Shown one piece after another: positions 20,131-29,432 of a stretch of DNA of 64,000 nt (positions are counted from its first letter, which is position 1; each line of letters starts with the position of its first letter). Source of the stretch: Amaricoccus solimangrovi (GTDB lineage Bacteria; Pseudomonadota; Alphaproteobacteria; Rhodobacterales; Rhodobacteraceae); NCBI RefSeq assembly GCF_006385685.1, contig NZ_VFRP01000007.1:1-64000 (forward strand), in the 5' to 3' direction. The position numbers and the translations under genes were made by a program. The notes beneath the pieces were generated by a model. That model was not told where the DNA came from. It saw only the letters and a program-made list of their open reading frames with translations, and did no database searches.

Positions 20131-21681
20131 TCACTCCGCCTCCAGCAGCGCCTGGAGGCGGGGGAAGTCGGTCTTGCCCGAGGCCAGCACCGGGATCTCC
20201 GCGAGAACGCGCAGCTCGGCCGGAAGCTGGATCTCCGCCACGCCCGCCTCGCGCGCATGGGCGCGCAGATCCTCGAGCCGCGCGCCGGGATGGGCGATCG
20301 CGAGCACGACCTTCTGCCCCTTGCGCGGACAGGGCAGCGCGGCGGCGCCGAGCGGCTCGTCCGGCCAGACATCGGCGGCGAGCGCCTCGACCCGCGCGAG
20401 CGAGACCATCTCGCCCCCGACCTTGGCGAAGCGCCTCAGCCGCCCGACGATGGTGACATGCCCTTCCGGGCCCATCCGCACCACGTCGCCGGTGTCGTAC
20501 CAGCCGTCCTCGGGCGGCTCGACCGCGCCCTCCCCGCCGAGACGGAGGTAGCCCGCCATCACGTTCGGCCCGCGCACGAAAAGCCGCTCGCCATCGATGC
20601 CCGGCACCGGCTCCAGCCGGTACTCGATCCCGGGCAGCAGGCGGCCGACGGTGCCGGGCCGAGGGTCGGCGTAGTCGTTGAGCGCGAGCACCGGCCCGGT
20701 CTCCGTCGCGCCGTAGCCTTCGAGCACCGGCACGCCGAAGCTTCCGGTCCAGAGCGCGCGGGTCGTCGCCTTCACCGGCTCGCCCCCCGCCACGACGGCG
20801 CGCAGCGAGCCGAGCTGCGCGGCGGTGGCCCGGCGCCCCCAGCCGGCGAGGAAGGTGTCGGTGCCGATCAGGATCGTCGCTTCGAGCCGCCGCACCAGTT
20901 CGGGGATGACGCGGTAGTGCAGCGGCGAGGGATGCAGCCCGGTCCGGATCCCCGTGGCGAGCATCAGCGCCACGCCCGCGGTCAGGCCGAAACTGTGGAA
21001 GAGCGGCAGGGCGGAGACCGCGCGATCCTCCGGCCCGATCGGCGCGCGCGCCCGAAGCTGCGCGATATTGGCGAGGATGTTGCCATGGGTGAGCACGACG
21101 CCCTTCGGCGCCCCCTCGGTGCCCGAGGTGAAGAGCACCGCCGCCTCGCTCGCCCGCGTCACGTCGCGCGGGGCGAAGCGTCCGGCGACGGCGGCGGCGA
21201 GCTTGTCGAAGGCGCCCGCCGACCGGCGCAGATCCTCGGTCCAGACCATCGCGAAGCCCGCCGCGACCATCTCCTCCACCAGCGCGCCGAGTTCCGCCTT
21301 CTCGACGAAGACGCGGCTCGAGAGGACGCTCCCGCAACCCGCCACGCGCAAGGCCGCGAGGACCGGACCCGGCCCCACGGTCGGGTTCAGCATCGCGGGC
21401 ACCCGTCCCGAGCGCCAGAAGCCGAGCAGGACCGCGACCGCCCCCGGCGCCGCCGGCAGCAGCACGCCGACCCGCTCGCCGGACGCGAAGCGCGCGCGGA
21501 AGGCGCGCTCCAGCACCGCGGCGGCGAGGGTGAGCCGGCCATAGGTCAGCGCGGTCCCGGCGATGTCCTCGACCGCGACCCGGCCCGCGCCATGCGCCCT
21601 GCGCGCGGCGAGCACCGCCTCGGCCAGCGAGCCGAACCGGTCGAGCGCCCTGAACCGCGCCAGTTCCGTGTCCCGTTCCAC
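20131..21681 (-). CDS. AMP-forming acyl-ACP/acyl-CoA synthetase (Aas-like)
   Basis: A 516-residue adenylate-forming enzyme. Motifs: A3 L-F-T-S-G-T-E-G-A-P-K-G-V (P-loop), A5 G-Y-G-A-T-E-T-G-P-V, A7 W-Y-D-T-G-D-V-V and a C-terminal A-S-G-K-T-D lysine. The pattern T-D-T-F-L-A-G-W then L-R-A-V-V-A-G-G-E-P-V-K is characteristic of the synthetase half of Aas (2-acylglycerophosphoethanolamine acyltransferase/acyl-ACP synthetase). No acyltransferase domain is fused. It likely activates fatty acids for phospholipid repair or recycling; substrate not provable. The gene stands with a zinc alcohol dehydrogenase upstream on the same strand, 84 bases away. Confidence 0.85.
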   Translation of the reverse strand: MERDTELARFRALDRFGSLAEAVLAARRAHGAGRVAVEDIAGTALTYGRLTLAAAVLERAFRARFASGERVGVLLPAAPGAVAVLLGFWRSGRVPAMLNPTVGPGPVLAALRVAGCGSVLSSRVFVEKAELGALVEEMVAAGFAMVWTEDLRRSAGAFDKLAAAVAGRFAPRDVTRASEAAVLFTSGTEGAPKGVVLTHGNILANIAQLRARAPIGPEDRAVSALPLFHSFGLTAGVALMLATGIRTGLHPSPLHYRVIPELVRRLEATILIGTDTFLAGWGRRATAAQLGSLRAVVAGGEPVKATTRALWTGSFGVPVLEGYGATETGPVLALNDYADPRPGTVGRLLPGIEYRLEPVPGIDGERLFVRGPNVMAGYLRLGGEGAVEPPEDGWYDTGDVVRMGPEGHVTIVGRLRRFAKVGGEMVSLARVEALAADVWPDEPLGAAALPCPRKGQKVVLAIAHPGARLEDLRAHAREAGVAEIQLPAELRVLAEIPVLASGKTDFPRLQALLEAE

Positions 21682-21765
21682 CGCGTCCTCCCCCTGCCCC
21701 GCTGGCAGACTGCGCCCCGCCGGGTGAAAAGGACAGCCCCGAAGGACGCCGCCCGCGCGCGCGCC

Positions 21766-22770
21766 TCAGGGAACGAGCACCGCCGCTCCCTGGAACCGGC
21801 CCCGCCGCAGGTCATCGAGCGCCTCGTTCGCGCGGCGGAGCGGATAGACCGAGGTCTCGGCGCGGATCCCGGCCCGGGGCGCGAGGTCGAGGAACTCGAC
21901 CGCGTCGGCGCGGGTGAGATTGGCAACCGAGAGGATCTCGCGCTCCTCCCAGAGGATCTCGTAGGGGAAGGACGGAATGTCGCTCATGTGGATCCCGCCG
22001 CAGACGACCCGCCCGCCCTTGCGGAGCGCGCGGAGCGCGAGCGGCACCAGCGCGCCCACCGGCGCGAAGAGGATCGCGGCGTCGAGAAGTTCCGGCGGCC
22101 GCTCCTCCGACCCGCCGGCCCAGACCGCGCCGAGCCGGAGCGCGAGCGCGCGCGCCCCGGCGTCCCCGGCCCGGGTGAAGGCGTAGACCTCCCGCCCCTG
22201 CCAGACGAGCACCTGCGCGAGCAGATGCGCGGCCGCCCCGAACCCGTAGAGCCCGATCCGCCGCCCCTCTCCCGCGCGCCGCAGCGAGCGCCAGCCGATC
22301 AGCCCCGCGCACATGAGCGGCGCCGCGGCCACCGGATCCTCGAACCCGGCGAGCGGGAAGGCGAAGGCCGCGTCGGCCACGACATGGGTGGCGAAGCCGC
22401 CGTCGCGGGTGAAGCCGGTGAATTCGGGCGCGTCGCAGAGATTCTCGCGCCCCTCCGCGCAATAGGGGCAGTGGCCGCAGGCATGGCCGAGCCACGGGAT
22501 CCCGACCCGCGTGCCCGGCGCGGGGCTTGCGACGCCGGGACCGCGCGCCACGACCCGGCCGACGATCTCGTGGCCCGGCACGATCGGCAGCCGCCCGTTC
22601 GGCAATTCCCCGTCCACCACGTGCAGATCGGTGCGGCAGACCGCGCAGGCCTCGACCGCGACCAGGATCTCGCCCGGCCCCGGAACCGGCGCCGGACGCG
22701 CCTCCCAGACGAGCGGCGCGCCAATCGCGCGCAGCACCATCGCCCCCGTCTCCCGCTCCGGCCCCGCCAT
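21766..22770 (-). CDS. Zinc-dependent alcohol dehydrogenase family protein
   Basis: A 334-residue medium-chain dehydrogenase. Catalytic zinc ligands: Cys in A-V-C-R-T-D-L-H and His-Glu in G-H-E-I-V-G; structural zinc: C-G-H-C-P-Y-C-A-E-G-R-E-N-L-C. The cofactor site G-L-Y-G-F-G-A-A-A-H departs slightly from G-x-G-x-x-G. It belongs to the branch that lacks the usual C-terminal insert. ATG 22770 has a G-rich ribosome site; Met at 22740 (M-V-L-R-A-I-G) is an alternative. Physiological substrate unknown. Divergent from a thioesterase gene. Confidence 0.88.
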   Translation of the reverse strand: MAGPERETGAMVLRAIGAPLVWEARPAPVPGPGEILVAVEACAVCRTDLHVVDGELPNGRLPIVPGHEIVGRVVARGPGVASPAPGTRVGIPWLGHACGHCPYCAEGRENLCDAPEFTGFTRDGGFATHVVADAAFAFPLAGFEDPVAAAPLMCAGLIGWRSLRRAGEGRRIGLYGFGAAAHLLAQVLVWQGREVYAFTRAGDAGARALALRLGAVWAGGSEERPPELLDAAILFAPVGALVPLALRALRKGGRVVCGGIHMSDIPSFPYEILWEEREILSVANLTRADAVEFLDLAPRAGIRAETSVYPLRRANEALDDLRRGRFQGAAVLVP

Positions 22771-22927
22771 GCCATTCCCCCCGGCGCTTCTCCCCTCCGG
22801 CCATCCTGCCACCATCGGGGCGGAGCGCCAATCGCGGAGCCGTCCCGGGGCCGCGATCCGGCCCGCCGCTTGACAGGCCCGGCCAGACTTGGTCGATGGC
22901 TCCCGGAGCGGCGGCGAGGACGGATGA

Positions 22928-23767
22928 ATGCGCGCAATGACCATCGGGCGCCCGACGCTGACGACCCGCGTCGAAAGCTGGGAATGCGACTTCAACGATC
23001 ACTGGAACGCCCGGTTCTACGCGCGGAGCTTCCAGCAGGCCGCCGAGCGCGTGGCGACGCTCGACGGCCGCGACAATCCCGGCCTCGGCCTCCTCGGGGC
23101 GCGCACGATCCGTTTCCACCGCGAGCTTCTGGCCGGGACCGGCGTCGAGGTGCGCTCGGCCCGGGTCTCGGGGGGCGAATACGGCGGCGCGGTGCTCCAC
23201 CTGCTCGGCGACGCGCGCGGCCTCGCCGCGACCGCGCTCGACCTGCCCGGGACCGGCGGCGCGGCGCTGCCGCGGGCGAGCGCGCGCGAGGCGCGGCTGG
23301 CCTTTCCCCGCGCCGGCGCGCCGGCGGACGCCGAGGAAAACTGGGCGGGCGCGCGGATCGCCGAGACCGGCCCGGTCCGCCCGGCGGAACTCGACCATAC
23401 CGGCGCCCCGCTGCTCGAGGAGATCCTCCGGCGCGTCGCCCTCGGCCTGCACGCGCTGCTCGACGGGCTCGGCTTCACGCGGGACTTCACGGCGGAGCAC
23501 GGCATCGGCCGCATGGCGGTGGAAACCCGGATCCGCCCGCTCGCCGCGGGCCCGCTGCGCCCCGGCGCGCTGCTCCGGGTCCGCTCCCGCCTCGCGCGGA
23601 CCGGACCCCGCTCCTTCGCCACGCGCCACCGGCTCGAGACCGACACCGGCGCGGCCCTCGCGCGGGTCGGGCATACCCTCGTCGCGGTCGATCTCGCCAC
23701 CCGCCGCGCCGTCGCGCCGCCGGGTTTCCTCCCGCGTCCGGAGGCCGGCGAAGCGGCCCTCCGCTGA
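22928..23767 (+). CDS. Double-hotdog acyl-CoA thioesterase-like protein
   Basis: A 279-residue protein with two 4HBT-like halves. The first carries E-C-D-F-N-D-H-W-N-A-R-F-Y-A-R, close to the catalytic D-x-N-x-H-x-x-N pattern; the second starts at about residue 150 with E-L-D-H-T-G-A-P and includes M-A-V-E-T-R-I-R-P-L. Probably hydrolyses acyl-CoA; chain length unknown. An alternative Met lies three codons in (22937). It is divergent from the zinc alcohol dehydrogenase and lies upstream of glnB. Confidence 0.72.
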   Translation: MRAMTIGRPTLTTRVESWECDFNDHWNARFYARSFQQAAERVATLDGRDNPGLGLLGARTIRFHRELLAGTGVEVRSARVSGGEYGGAVLHLLGDARGLAATALDLPGTGGAALPRASAREARLAFPRAGAPADAEENWAGARIAETGPVRPAELDHTGAPLLEEILRRVALGLHALLDGLGFTRDFTAEHGIGRMAVETRIRPLAAGPLRPGALLRVRSRLARTGPRSFATRHRLETDTGAALARVGHTLVAVDLATRRAVAPPGFLPRPEAGEAALR

Positions 23768-23791
23768 CTTTGGCGACCGATCTTAATTTGC

Positions 23792-24292
<501 letters not shown>

Positions 24293-24380
24293 CCGCCCGC
24301 CGGCACCCCGAGCCTCGAACCGAACGGGCCACGCGCGGAGGCCCGCAACCGCATCGCGCCATAACCGCTAAGGAACAGAC

Positions 24381-25790
24381 ATGAGCGATAAAGAGTCCAT
24401 TCTGAAGTCCCTCAAGGAAGACGACATCCCCTATGTCGACATCCGCTTCACGGATCCCAAGGGCAAGCTCCAGCATGTGACCGTCCTTTCGGACCTCGTC
24501 GACGAGGACTTCCTCGACGAGGGGTTCATGTTCGACGGATCCTCGATCGCCGGCTGGAAGGGCATCGAGGAATCGGACATGAAGCTCATGGTCGATGTCG
24601 AGAGCGCCTATATCGACCCGTTCTTCGCCGAGAAGACGCTCTGCGTGCACTGCTCGGTCGTCGAGCCCGACACCGGCGAGCCCTATGACCGCGACCCGCG
24701 CGGCACCGCCGAGAAGGCCGAGGCCTATCTGAAGTCCTCCGGCATGGGCGACGCCGCCTATTTCGGCCCGGAGGCCGAGTTCTTCCTCTTCGACGACGTG
24801 CGCTTCTCGAACACGATCAACAAGGTCAGCTTCCAGATCGACGCGATCGACGCCTCCTGGAACACCGACACCGTCTACGAGATGGGCAACATGGGCCACC
24901 GGCCCGGCGTCAAGGGCGGCTACTTCCCGGTGCCCCCGGTCGACAGCGCCCAGGACATCCGCGCCGAGATGCTCTCGACGATGAAGCGGATGGGGATGAA
25001 GGTCGACAAGCACCACCACGAGGTGGCCTCGCCCCAGCACGAACTCGGCCTGATCTTCGGCACGCTCACCAAGCAGGCCGACGAGATCCAGAAGTACAAG
25101 TACGTGATCCAGCAGGTCGCCGCCGCCTACGGCAAGACCGCGACCTTCATGCCGAAGCCCTATTACGGCGACAACGGCTCGGGCATGCATGTGAACATGT
25201 CGGTCTGGAAGGACGGCAAGCCGCTCTTCGCCGGCGACAAGTACGCCGACCTCTCCCAGGAGGCGCTCTGGTTCATCGGCGGCCTGCTGCACCACGCGAA
25301 GTCGCTCAACGCCTTCACCAACCCGACCACGAACAGCTACAAGCGGCTGATCCCGGGCTTCGAGGCGCCGGTGCTGCGCGCCTATTCCGCGCGCAACCGC
25401 TCGGGCTGCGTCCGCATCCCGTGGTCGGAGAGCCCGAAGGCGAAGCGCGTCGAGGCCCGCTTCCCCGATCCGCTCGCGAACCCCTATCTCGCCTTCGCGG
25501 CGCTGCTGATGGCCGGTCTCGACGGGATCAAGAACAAGATCGATCCGGGCGAGGCCTCGGACAAGGACCTCTACGACCTGCCCCCCGAGGAGCTGGCCGA
25601 GATCCCGACCGTCTGCGGCTCGCTGCGCGAAGCGCTCGAGAGCCTCGCGGCGGACAAGGACTACCTGCTCGCGGGCAATGTCTTCACCGAGAGCCAGCTC
25701 GAGGGCTACATGGCGCTGAAGTGGAAGGAGGTCTACGCCTTCGAACACACGCCGCATCCGGTCGAGTACCAGATGTACTATTCCGGCTGA
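24381..25790 (+). CDS. glnA: Glutamine synthetase type I
   Basis: A 469-residue enzyme making glutamine from glutamate, ammonia and [14 protein letters not shown] (residues 48-58), the metal-site segment G-P-E-A-E-F-F-L-F, the ATP-binding [12 protein letters not shown], and N-R-S-G-C-V-R-I-P are seen. Tyr398 in K-D-L-Y-D-L-P-P is the adenylylation site, so activity is covalently controlled by GlnE under PII. AAGGA lies nine bases before the ATG. A perfect 12-base-arm hairpin follows the stop. Confidence 0.99.
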   Translation: MSDKESILKSLKEDDIPYVDIRFTDPKGKLQHVTVLSDLVDEDFLDEGFMFDGSSIAGWKGIEESDMKLMVDVESAYIDPFFAEKTLCVHCSVVEPDTGEPYDRDPRGTAEKAEAYLKSSGMGDAAYFGPEAEFFLFDDVRFSNTINKVSFQIDAIDASWNTDTVYEMGNMGHRPGVKGGYFPVPPVDSAQDIRAEMLSTMKRMGMKVDKHHHEVASPQHELGLIFGTLTKQADEIQKYKYVIQQVAAAYGKTATFMPKPYYGDNGSGMHVNMSVWKDGKPLFAGDKYADLSQEALWFIGGLLHHAKSLNAFTNPTTNSYKRLIPGFEAPVLRAYSARNRSGCVRIPWSESPKAKRVEARFPDPLANPYLAFAALLMAGLDGIKNKIDPGEASDKDLYDLPPEELAEIPTVCGSLREALESLAADKDYLLAGNVFTESQLEGYMALKWKEVYAFEHTPHPVEYQMYYSG

Positions 25791-25814
25791 TCCCGGATCG
25801 GTATCGCACTTTCC

Positions 25815-25840
25815 GAAGGCGGCGCCCCGGCGCCGCCTTC
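25815..25840 (+). terminator. Terminator of glnBA
   Basis: A perfect 26-base palindrome (GAAGGCGGCGCC and complement, no loop bases beyond the centre) 25 bases past the glnA stop. There is only a short TTCT after it, but position and strength fit an intrinsic terminator. Confidence 0.75.
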
Positions 25841-26007
25841 TCGCGTCGCACTCCCCGCCCTCCGGGCGGTGGCGCCGCGTCCGGCGCCGCGCTGGTAGCA
25901 AGGCCGCGCCCGCGGCGCGCTCCGGGACCTTCGCCCGTGGCACCCCCGCCTCACCCGCCGGCTCTTCGCCCCACCGGGTGGCCCGCCAACGCGCGCTTCC
26001 TCCCATG

Positions 26008-26142
26008 TTTCATATGGGCATGAAATCTATCGGGCAGTCCGTCCCGGCCAACGGGCCGGGACGAGGGGCCCCGCCAACAGGCGGGGAGAAAAGGACTCGC
26101 GGCCAAAGGGCCGCTCCGCCCGATCCCGCCGGAGGCGGGATC
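26008..26142. repeat. Cluster of five short hairpins between glnA and cobB
   Basis: Within 135 bases: TTTCAT/ATGAAA (26008-26025), GTCCCGGCC/GGCCGGGAC with AACG loop (26041-26062), CCCCGCC/GGCGGGG with AACA loop (26069-26086), GCGGCC/GGCCGC with AAAG loop (26099-26114), and GATCCCGCC/GGCGGGATC with GGA loop (26122-26142). All are perfect, and three share tetraloops beginning AA. The cluster ends eight bases before the cobB stop in a convergent gap, so part may act as a terminator, but five in a row is unusual. Apart from this and the glnA terminator, the 360-base gap has no gene. Confidence 0.85.
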
Positions 26143-26150
26143 GCCTTCCC

Positions 26151-26867
26151 TCACGCCCCCGCGTCGCCGGTCCCGAGCAGCCGCGCGACGAAGCGCGGCA
26201 CGCTCTCGACCGCCGGGCCGTAGACGCTTTCGTCGAAGAGATGGGCGTTCGCCGATTTCTCGAGATTGAACTCCAGCGTCAGGATGCCCATCGTCCGCGC
26301 GATCTCGACGAATTCCGCCGCCGGATAGACCGCGCCCGAGGTGCCGATCGCGACGAAGAGATCGGCGCGGGCGAGCGCCGCCTCGATCTCGGGCATGTCA
26401 TAGGGCATCTCGCCGAACCAGACCACGTCGGGCCGCAGCGTCCCGGACCGGCCGCAGGCGGCGCAGTGGTCGCCGACGCCGAGATCGCCGCGCCATTCGA
26501 CCGTGACGCGGCAGGCGCCGCAGAGCGCGCGGCAGATGCGCCCGTGCATGTGGTGCACCGCCCGCGACCCGGCGCGCTCGTGCAGGTCGTCGATGTTCTG
26601 GGTGCAGAGGAAAAGCGCCCCGCCGTCGGTCCGGAGCCCCTCGCCGAGTTCCGCGAGCGCGAAATGCGCCGCGTTCGGCCCCGCCGCCAGCATCGCCCGC
26701 CGCCGCGTGTTGTAGAAATCGTGCACCCGGCCGGGATCGGCGGCGAAGGCGGCCGGCGTCGCGAGCTTCACCGGATCGAATCTGGCCCAGATCCCGCCCG
26801 CGTCGCGAAAGGTGCCGAGCCCGCTGCCCGCCGAGATCCCCGCGCCGGTGAGGACGAAGACCCTCAC
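26151..26867 (-). CDS. cobB: NAD-dependent protein deacylase, Sir2 family
   Basis: A 238-residue sirtuin that removes acyl groups from lysine using NAD. Motifs: V-L-T-G-A-G-I-S-A-G-S-G-L-G-T-F-R (NAD), T-Q-N-I-D-D-L-H (catalytic region), H-M-H-G (catalytic His), zinc pairs C-x-x-C at C-G-A-C and C-A-A-C, and the end I-G-T-S-G-A-V-Y-P-A and F-N-L-E. A Y-x-x-R pair (F-Y-N-T-R-R) matches residues that bind succinyl groups in SIRT5/CobB, so desuccinylase activity is likely. Its start overlaps the stop of a small upstream frame by four bases. Confidence 0.93.
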   Translation of the reverse strand: MRVFVLTGAGISAGSGLGTFRDAGGIWARFDPVKLATPAAFAADPGRVHDFYNTRRRAMLAAGPNAAHFALAELGEGLRTDGGALFLCTQNIDDLHERAGSRAVHHMHGRICRALCGACRVTVEWRGDLGVGDHCAACGRSGTLRPDVVWFGEMPYDMPEIEAALARADLFVAIGTSGAVYPAAEFVEIARTMGILTLEFNLEKSANAHLFDESVYGPAVESVPRFVARLLGTGDAGA

Positions 26868-27055
26868 GCCGCGTTTTCCGGTCCGCCAGACAGCCCCGGC
26901 GCCCCGCGGTCGCGCGGCGCCCTCCGCGCGGCGAAGGCTTCGTCGCGCCGCAACAACCCGTCTTCCGGCGCGATCGGCCCCGCGCCCGGCGGCCGCCAGC
27001 CGCGCTCATCCATCCAGGATGCGGCCGGCAGGCGCCGCTGCGAGATCCCGCTCAT
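26864..27055 (-). CDS. Hypothetical 63-residue protein upstream of cobB
   Basis: A frame starting M-S-G-I-S-Q-R-R-L-P and containing S-W-M-D-E-R-G-W-R-P-P, then D-G-L-L-R-R-D-E-A-F-A-A-R-R-A. I do not recognise it. Support for coding is the ATGA overlap with cobB and the absence of other content here; against it are its small size, Arg/Pro bias and weak ribosome site (GGACGGG). A longer start at 27118 exists. Divergent from parE. Confidence 0.4.
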   Translation of the reverse strand: MSGISQRRLPAASWMDERGWRPPGAGPIAPEDGLLRRDEAFAARRAPRDRGAPGLSGGPENAA

Positions 27056-27167
27056 CCCGTCCGTTTCCAAAGACCCTTTGCCCGCGCGGACCAAACAAGA
27101 TATGGCTTGGGCGCGCATTTCCCCCGCTATCCTTGGCGAAACCGGAACAAAGATAAAGAGCCAACCT

Positions 27168-29162
27168 ATGGTCCATGCCTCCGATCTCTTCGACGACGAC
27201 CCCTCGCAGCGGGCCTATGACGCCTCGGCGATCGAGGTGCTCGAAGGGCTGGAGCCGGTGCGCAAGCGCCCGGGCATGTATATCGGCGGCACCGACGAGC
27301 GTGCGCTGCACCATCTCGTCGCCGAGGTGCTCGACAATTCGATGGACGAGGCGGTGGCGGGCCATGCGAACCGGATCGAGGTGGAACTTCACGCCGACGG
27401 CGCGGTCACGATCCGCGACAACGGCCGGGGCATGCCGGTCGACCCGCATCCCAAGTTCCCCGGCAAGTCGGCGCTCGAGGTGATCTTCTGCACGCTGCAC
27501 GCGGGCGGCAAGTTCTCCGGCAAGGTCTACCAGACCTCGGGCGGGCTGCACGGCGTCGGCGCCTCGGTCGTGAACGCGCTCTCGGACCGGCTGACGGTCG
27601 AGGTCGCCCGCGGCCGCCAGCTTCATTCGCAGAGCTTCTCGCGCGGCATCCCGCTCGGGCCGCTCGAGAATCTCGGGCAGACGCTGAACCGGCGCGGGAC
27701 GAGCGTGACCTTCCATCCCGACGCCGAGATCTTCGGCGCCTCGGCGCGGTTCAAGCCGGCGCGGCTCCTCAGGATGGTGCGCTCCAAGGCCTATCTCTTC
27801 TCGGGCGTCGAGATCCGCTGGAAATGCGACCCGGCCCTGATCGGCGCGGGCGACGACACGCCCGCGAGCGCGACCTTCCACTTCCCCGGCGGGCTCGCCG
27901 ACTATCTCGGCGAACGGCTCGCGGGCGCCGATACCTATGCCGAGAGGCCCTTCGCCGGGAAGGTCGATTTCGCCGAGCGTTTCGGCGCGGATACCGTCGG
28001 CTCGGTCGAATGGGCGATCAACTGGACGCCGCAGCGCGATCCCTTCGTCTCCTCCTACTGCAACACGGTCAACACGCCCGAGGGCGGCACGCACGAGGCG
28101 GGGTTCTGGGCCGCGCTCCTGAAGGGCATCCGCGCCTATGGCGAGCTTTCCTCGAACCGCAAGGCCGCGCAGATCACCCGCGACGACCTGACGGCCGGCG
28201 CGGGCGCGATGATCTCCGTCTTCATCCGCGACCCCGAATTCGTCGGCCAGACCAAGGACCGGCTCTCGACGCAGGAGGCCGCGCGGCTCGTCGAGGGGGC
28301 GGTGCGCGACCGGTTCGACAACTGGCTCGCCGCCGATCCGAAGACCGCCGGTTCGATTCTCGATTTCCTGGTGCTGAAGGCCGAGGAGCGCGCGCGCCGC
28401 CGCGCCGAGAAGGAGACGAGCCGCAAGACCGCCGTCAAGAAGCTGCGCCTGCCCGGCAAGCTCGCCGACTGTTCGGGGGCGAGCCGCGAGGGATCGGAAC
28501 TCTTCCTCGTCGAGGGCGATTCGGCGGGCGGCAGCGCCAAGCAGGCGCGCGACCGCAAGACCCAGGCGATCCTGCCGCTGCGGGGCAAGATCCTGAACGT
28601 GCTCGGCGCGGCCTCGTCGAAACTGACGCAGAACCAGGAGCTTTCCGACCTCTGCCAGGCGATGGGGGTGCAGACCGGGAGCCGGTTCCGGCTCGACGAC
28701 CTGCGCTACGAGAAGATCATCATCATGACCGACGCCGACGTGGACGGCGCGCATATCGCCTCGCTGCTGATGACCTTCTTCTTCACCCAGATGCGGCCGC
28801 TGATCGACCACGGCCATCTCTACCTCGCCGCCCCGCCGCTCTACCGCGTCACCCAGGGGGCGAAGTCGGTCTATGTCTCGACCGACGCCGAGAAGGACGC
28901 GCTGATGGCCAAGGGCCTCGGCGGCCGCGGCAGGATCGAGGTGAGCCGGTTCAAGGGCCTCGGCGAGATGATGCCCGCGCAGCTCAAGGAAACCACGATG
29001 GACCCGGCGAAGCGCACGCTGATCCGGGTGACGCTCGACGGCGAGGACGAGGGCGACACCGCGGGGCTGGTCGAGCGGCTGATGGGCAAGAAGCCCGAAC
29101 TGCGCTTCCAGTTCATCCAGGAGAACGCGAAATTCGTCGACATGGACGAACTCGACCTCTGA
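27168..29162 (+). CDS. parE: DNA topoisomerase IV subunit B
   Basis: A 664-residue ATPase subunit that decatenates chromosomes together with ParC. The frame is open far upstream, but the protein begins M-V-H-A-S-D-L-F-D-D-D-P at 27168. GHKL ATPase motifs: V-L-D-N-S-M-D-E-A, R-D-N-G-R-G-M-P, T-S-G-G-L-H-G-V-G-A-S-V-V-N-A-L-S. The transducer contains Q-T-K-D-R-L-S-T. TOPRIM: F-L-V-E-G-D-S-A-G-G-S-A-K-Q-A-R-D and M-T-D-A-D-V-D-G-A-H-I. It ends F-V-D-M-D-E-L-D-L. The Q-T-K sequence and P-L-R-G-K-I-L-N-V are common to GyrB and ParE; the length under 700 and lack of the GyrB insert favour ParE. Confidence 0.95.
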   Translation: MVHASDLFDDDPSQRAYDASAIEVLEGLEPVRKRPGMYIGGTDERALHHLVAEVLDNSMDEAVAGHANRIEVELHADGAVTIRDNGRGMPVDPHPKFPGKSALEVIFCTLHAGGKFSGKVYQTSGGLHGVGASVVNALSDRLTVEVARGRQLHSQSFSRGIPLGPLENLGQTLNRRGTSVTFHPDAEIFGASARFKPARLLRMVRSKAYLFSGVEIRWKCDPALIGAGDDTPASATFHFPGGLADYLGERLAGADTYAERPFAGKVDFAERFGADTVGSVEWAINWTPQRDPFVSSYCNTVNTPEGGTHEAGFWAALLKGIRAYGELSSNRKAAQITRDDLTAGAGAMISVFIRDPEFVGQTKDRLSTQEAARLVEGAVRDRFDNWLAADPKTAGSILDFLVLKAEERARRRAEKETSRKTAVKKLRLPGKLADCSGASREGSELFLVEGDSAGGSAKQARDRKTQAILPLRGKILNVLGAASSKLTQNQELSDLCQAMGVQTGSRFRLDDLRYEKIIIMTDADVDGAHIASLLMTFFFTQMRPLIDHGHLYLAAPPLYRVTQGAKSVYVSTDAEKDALMAKGLGGRGRIEVSRFKGLGEMMPAQLKETTMDPAKRTLIRVTLDGEDEGDTAGLVERLMGKKPELRFQFIQENAKFVDMDELDL

Positions 29163-29309
29163 CGCCCCGTCGGCCGCCGCCGCGCGCGGGCGGAAATCGG
29201 CGCGGCCGCGGAACCGAAGCGGGCGCCGTTTGTTTTCGACACATCTTCGCCGGACCGCGCTATTTTCCGGGATAGCCGGCCGGCGTTGTGTACGAAAGGA
29301 CAAACGCCA

Positions 29310-29384
29310 ATGAATTCGATCATCTACCTCGTGGGACTCGTCGTCATCGTGCTGGCCATTCTTTCCTTCCTCGGCCTGCACTGA
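29310..29384 (+). CDS. 24-residue single-span membrane microprotein
   Basis: A very short frame, M-N-S-I-I-Y-L-V-G-L then a run of Val/Ile/Leu/Ala and S-F-L-G-L-H, which is almost entirely one membrane helix. A clear ribosome site GAAAGGA lies nine bases before the ATG. A possible promoter is TCGACA at 29236 with TATTTT at 29261 (19-base spacing). I recall similar tiny proteins annotated in Rhodobacterales but no function. It sits between parE and a convergent nuclease gene, 148 bases after parE, so it probably has its own transcript. Confidence 0.7.
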   Translation: MNSIIYLVGLVVIVLAILSFLGLH

Positions 29385-29432
29385 CGGGAGGCGGGACCGC
29401 CACGCGCAACGCCCCGCGCGACACCGGGGCGA

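Noticed and set aside
25978-26223. 81-codon plus-strand frame through the hairpin cluster
   Set aside because: It runs into the antisense of cobB, has no ribosome site, and its repeats follow the hairpin palindromes.
27140-27167. Possible LexA box upstream of parE
   Set aside because: A GAAC is present at about 27145, but the second half-site is missing.
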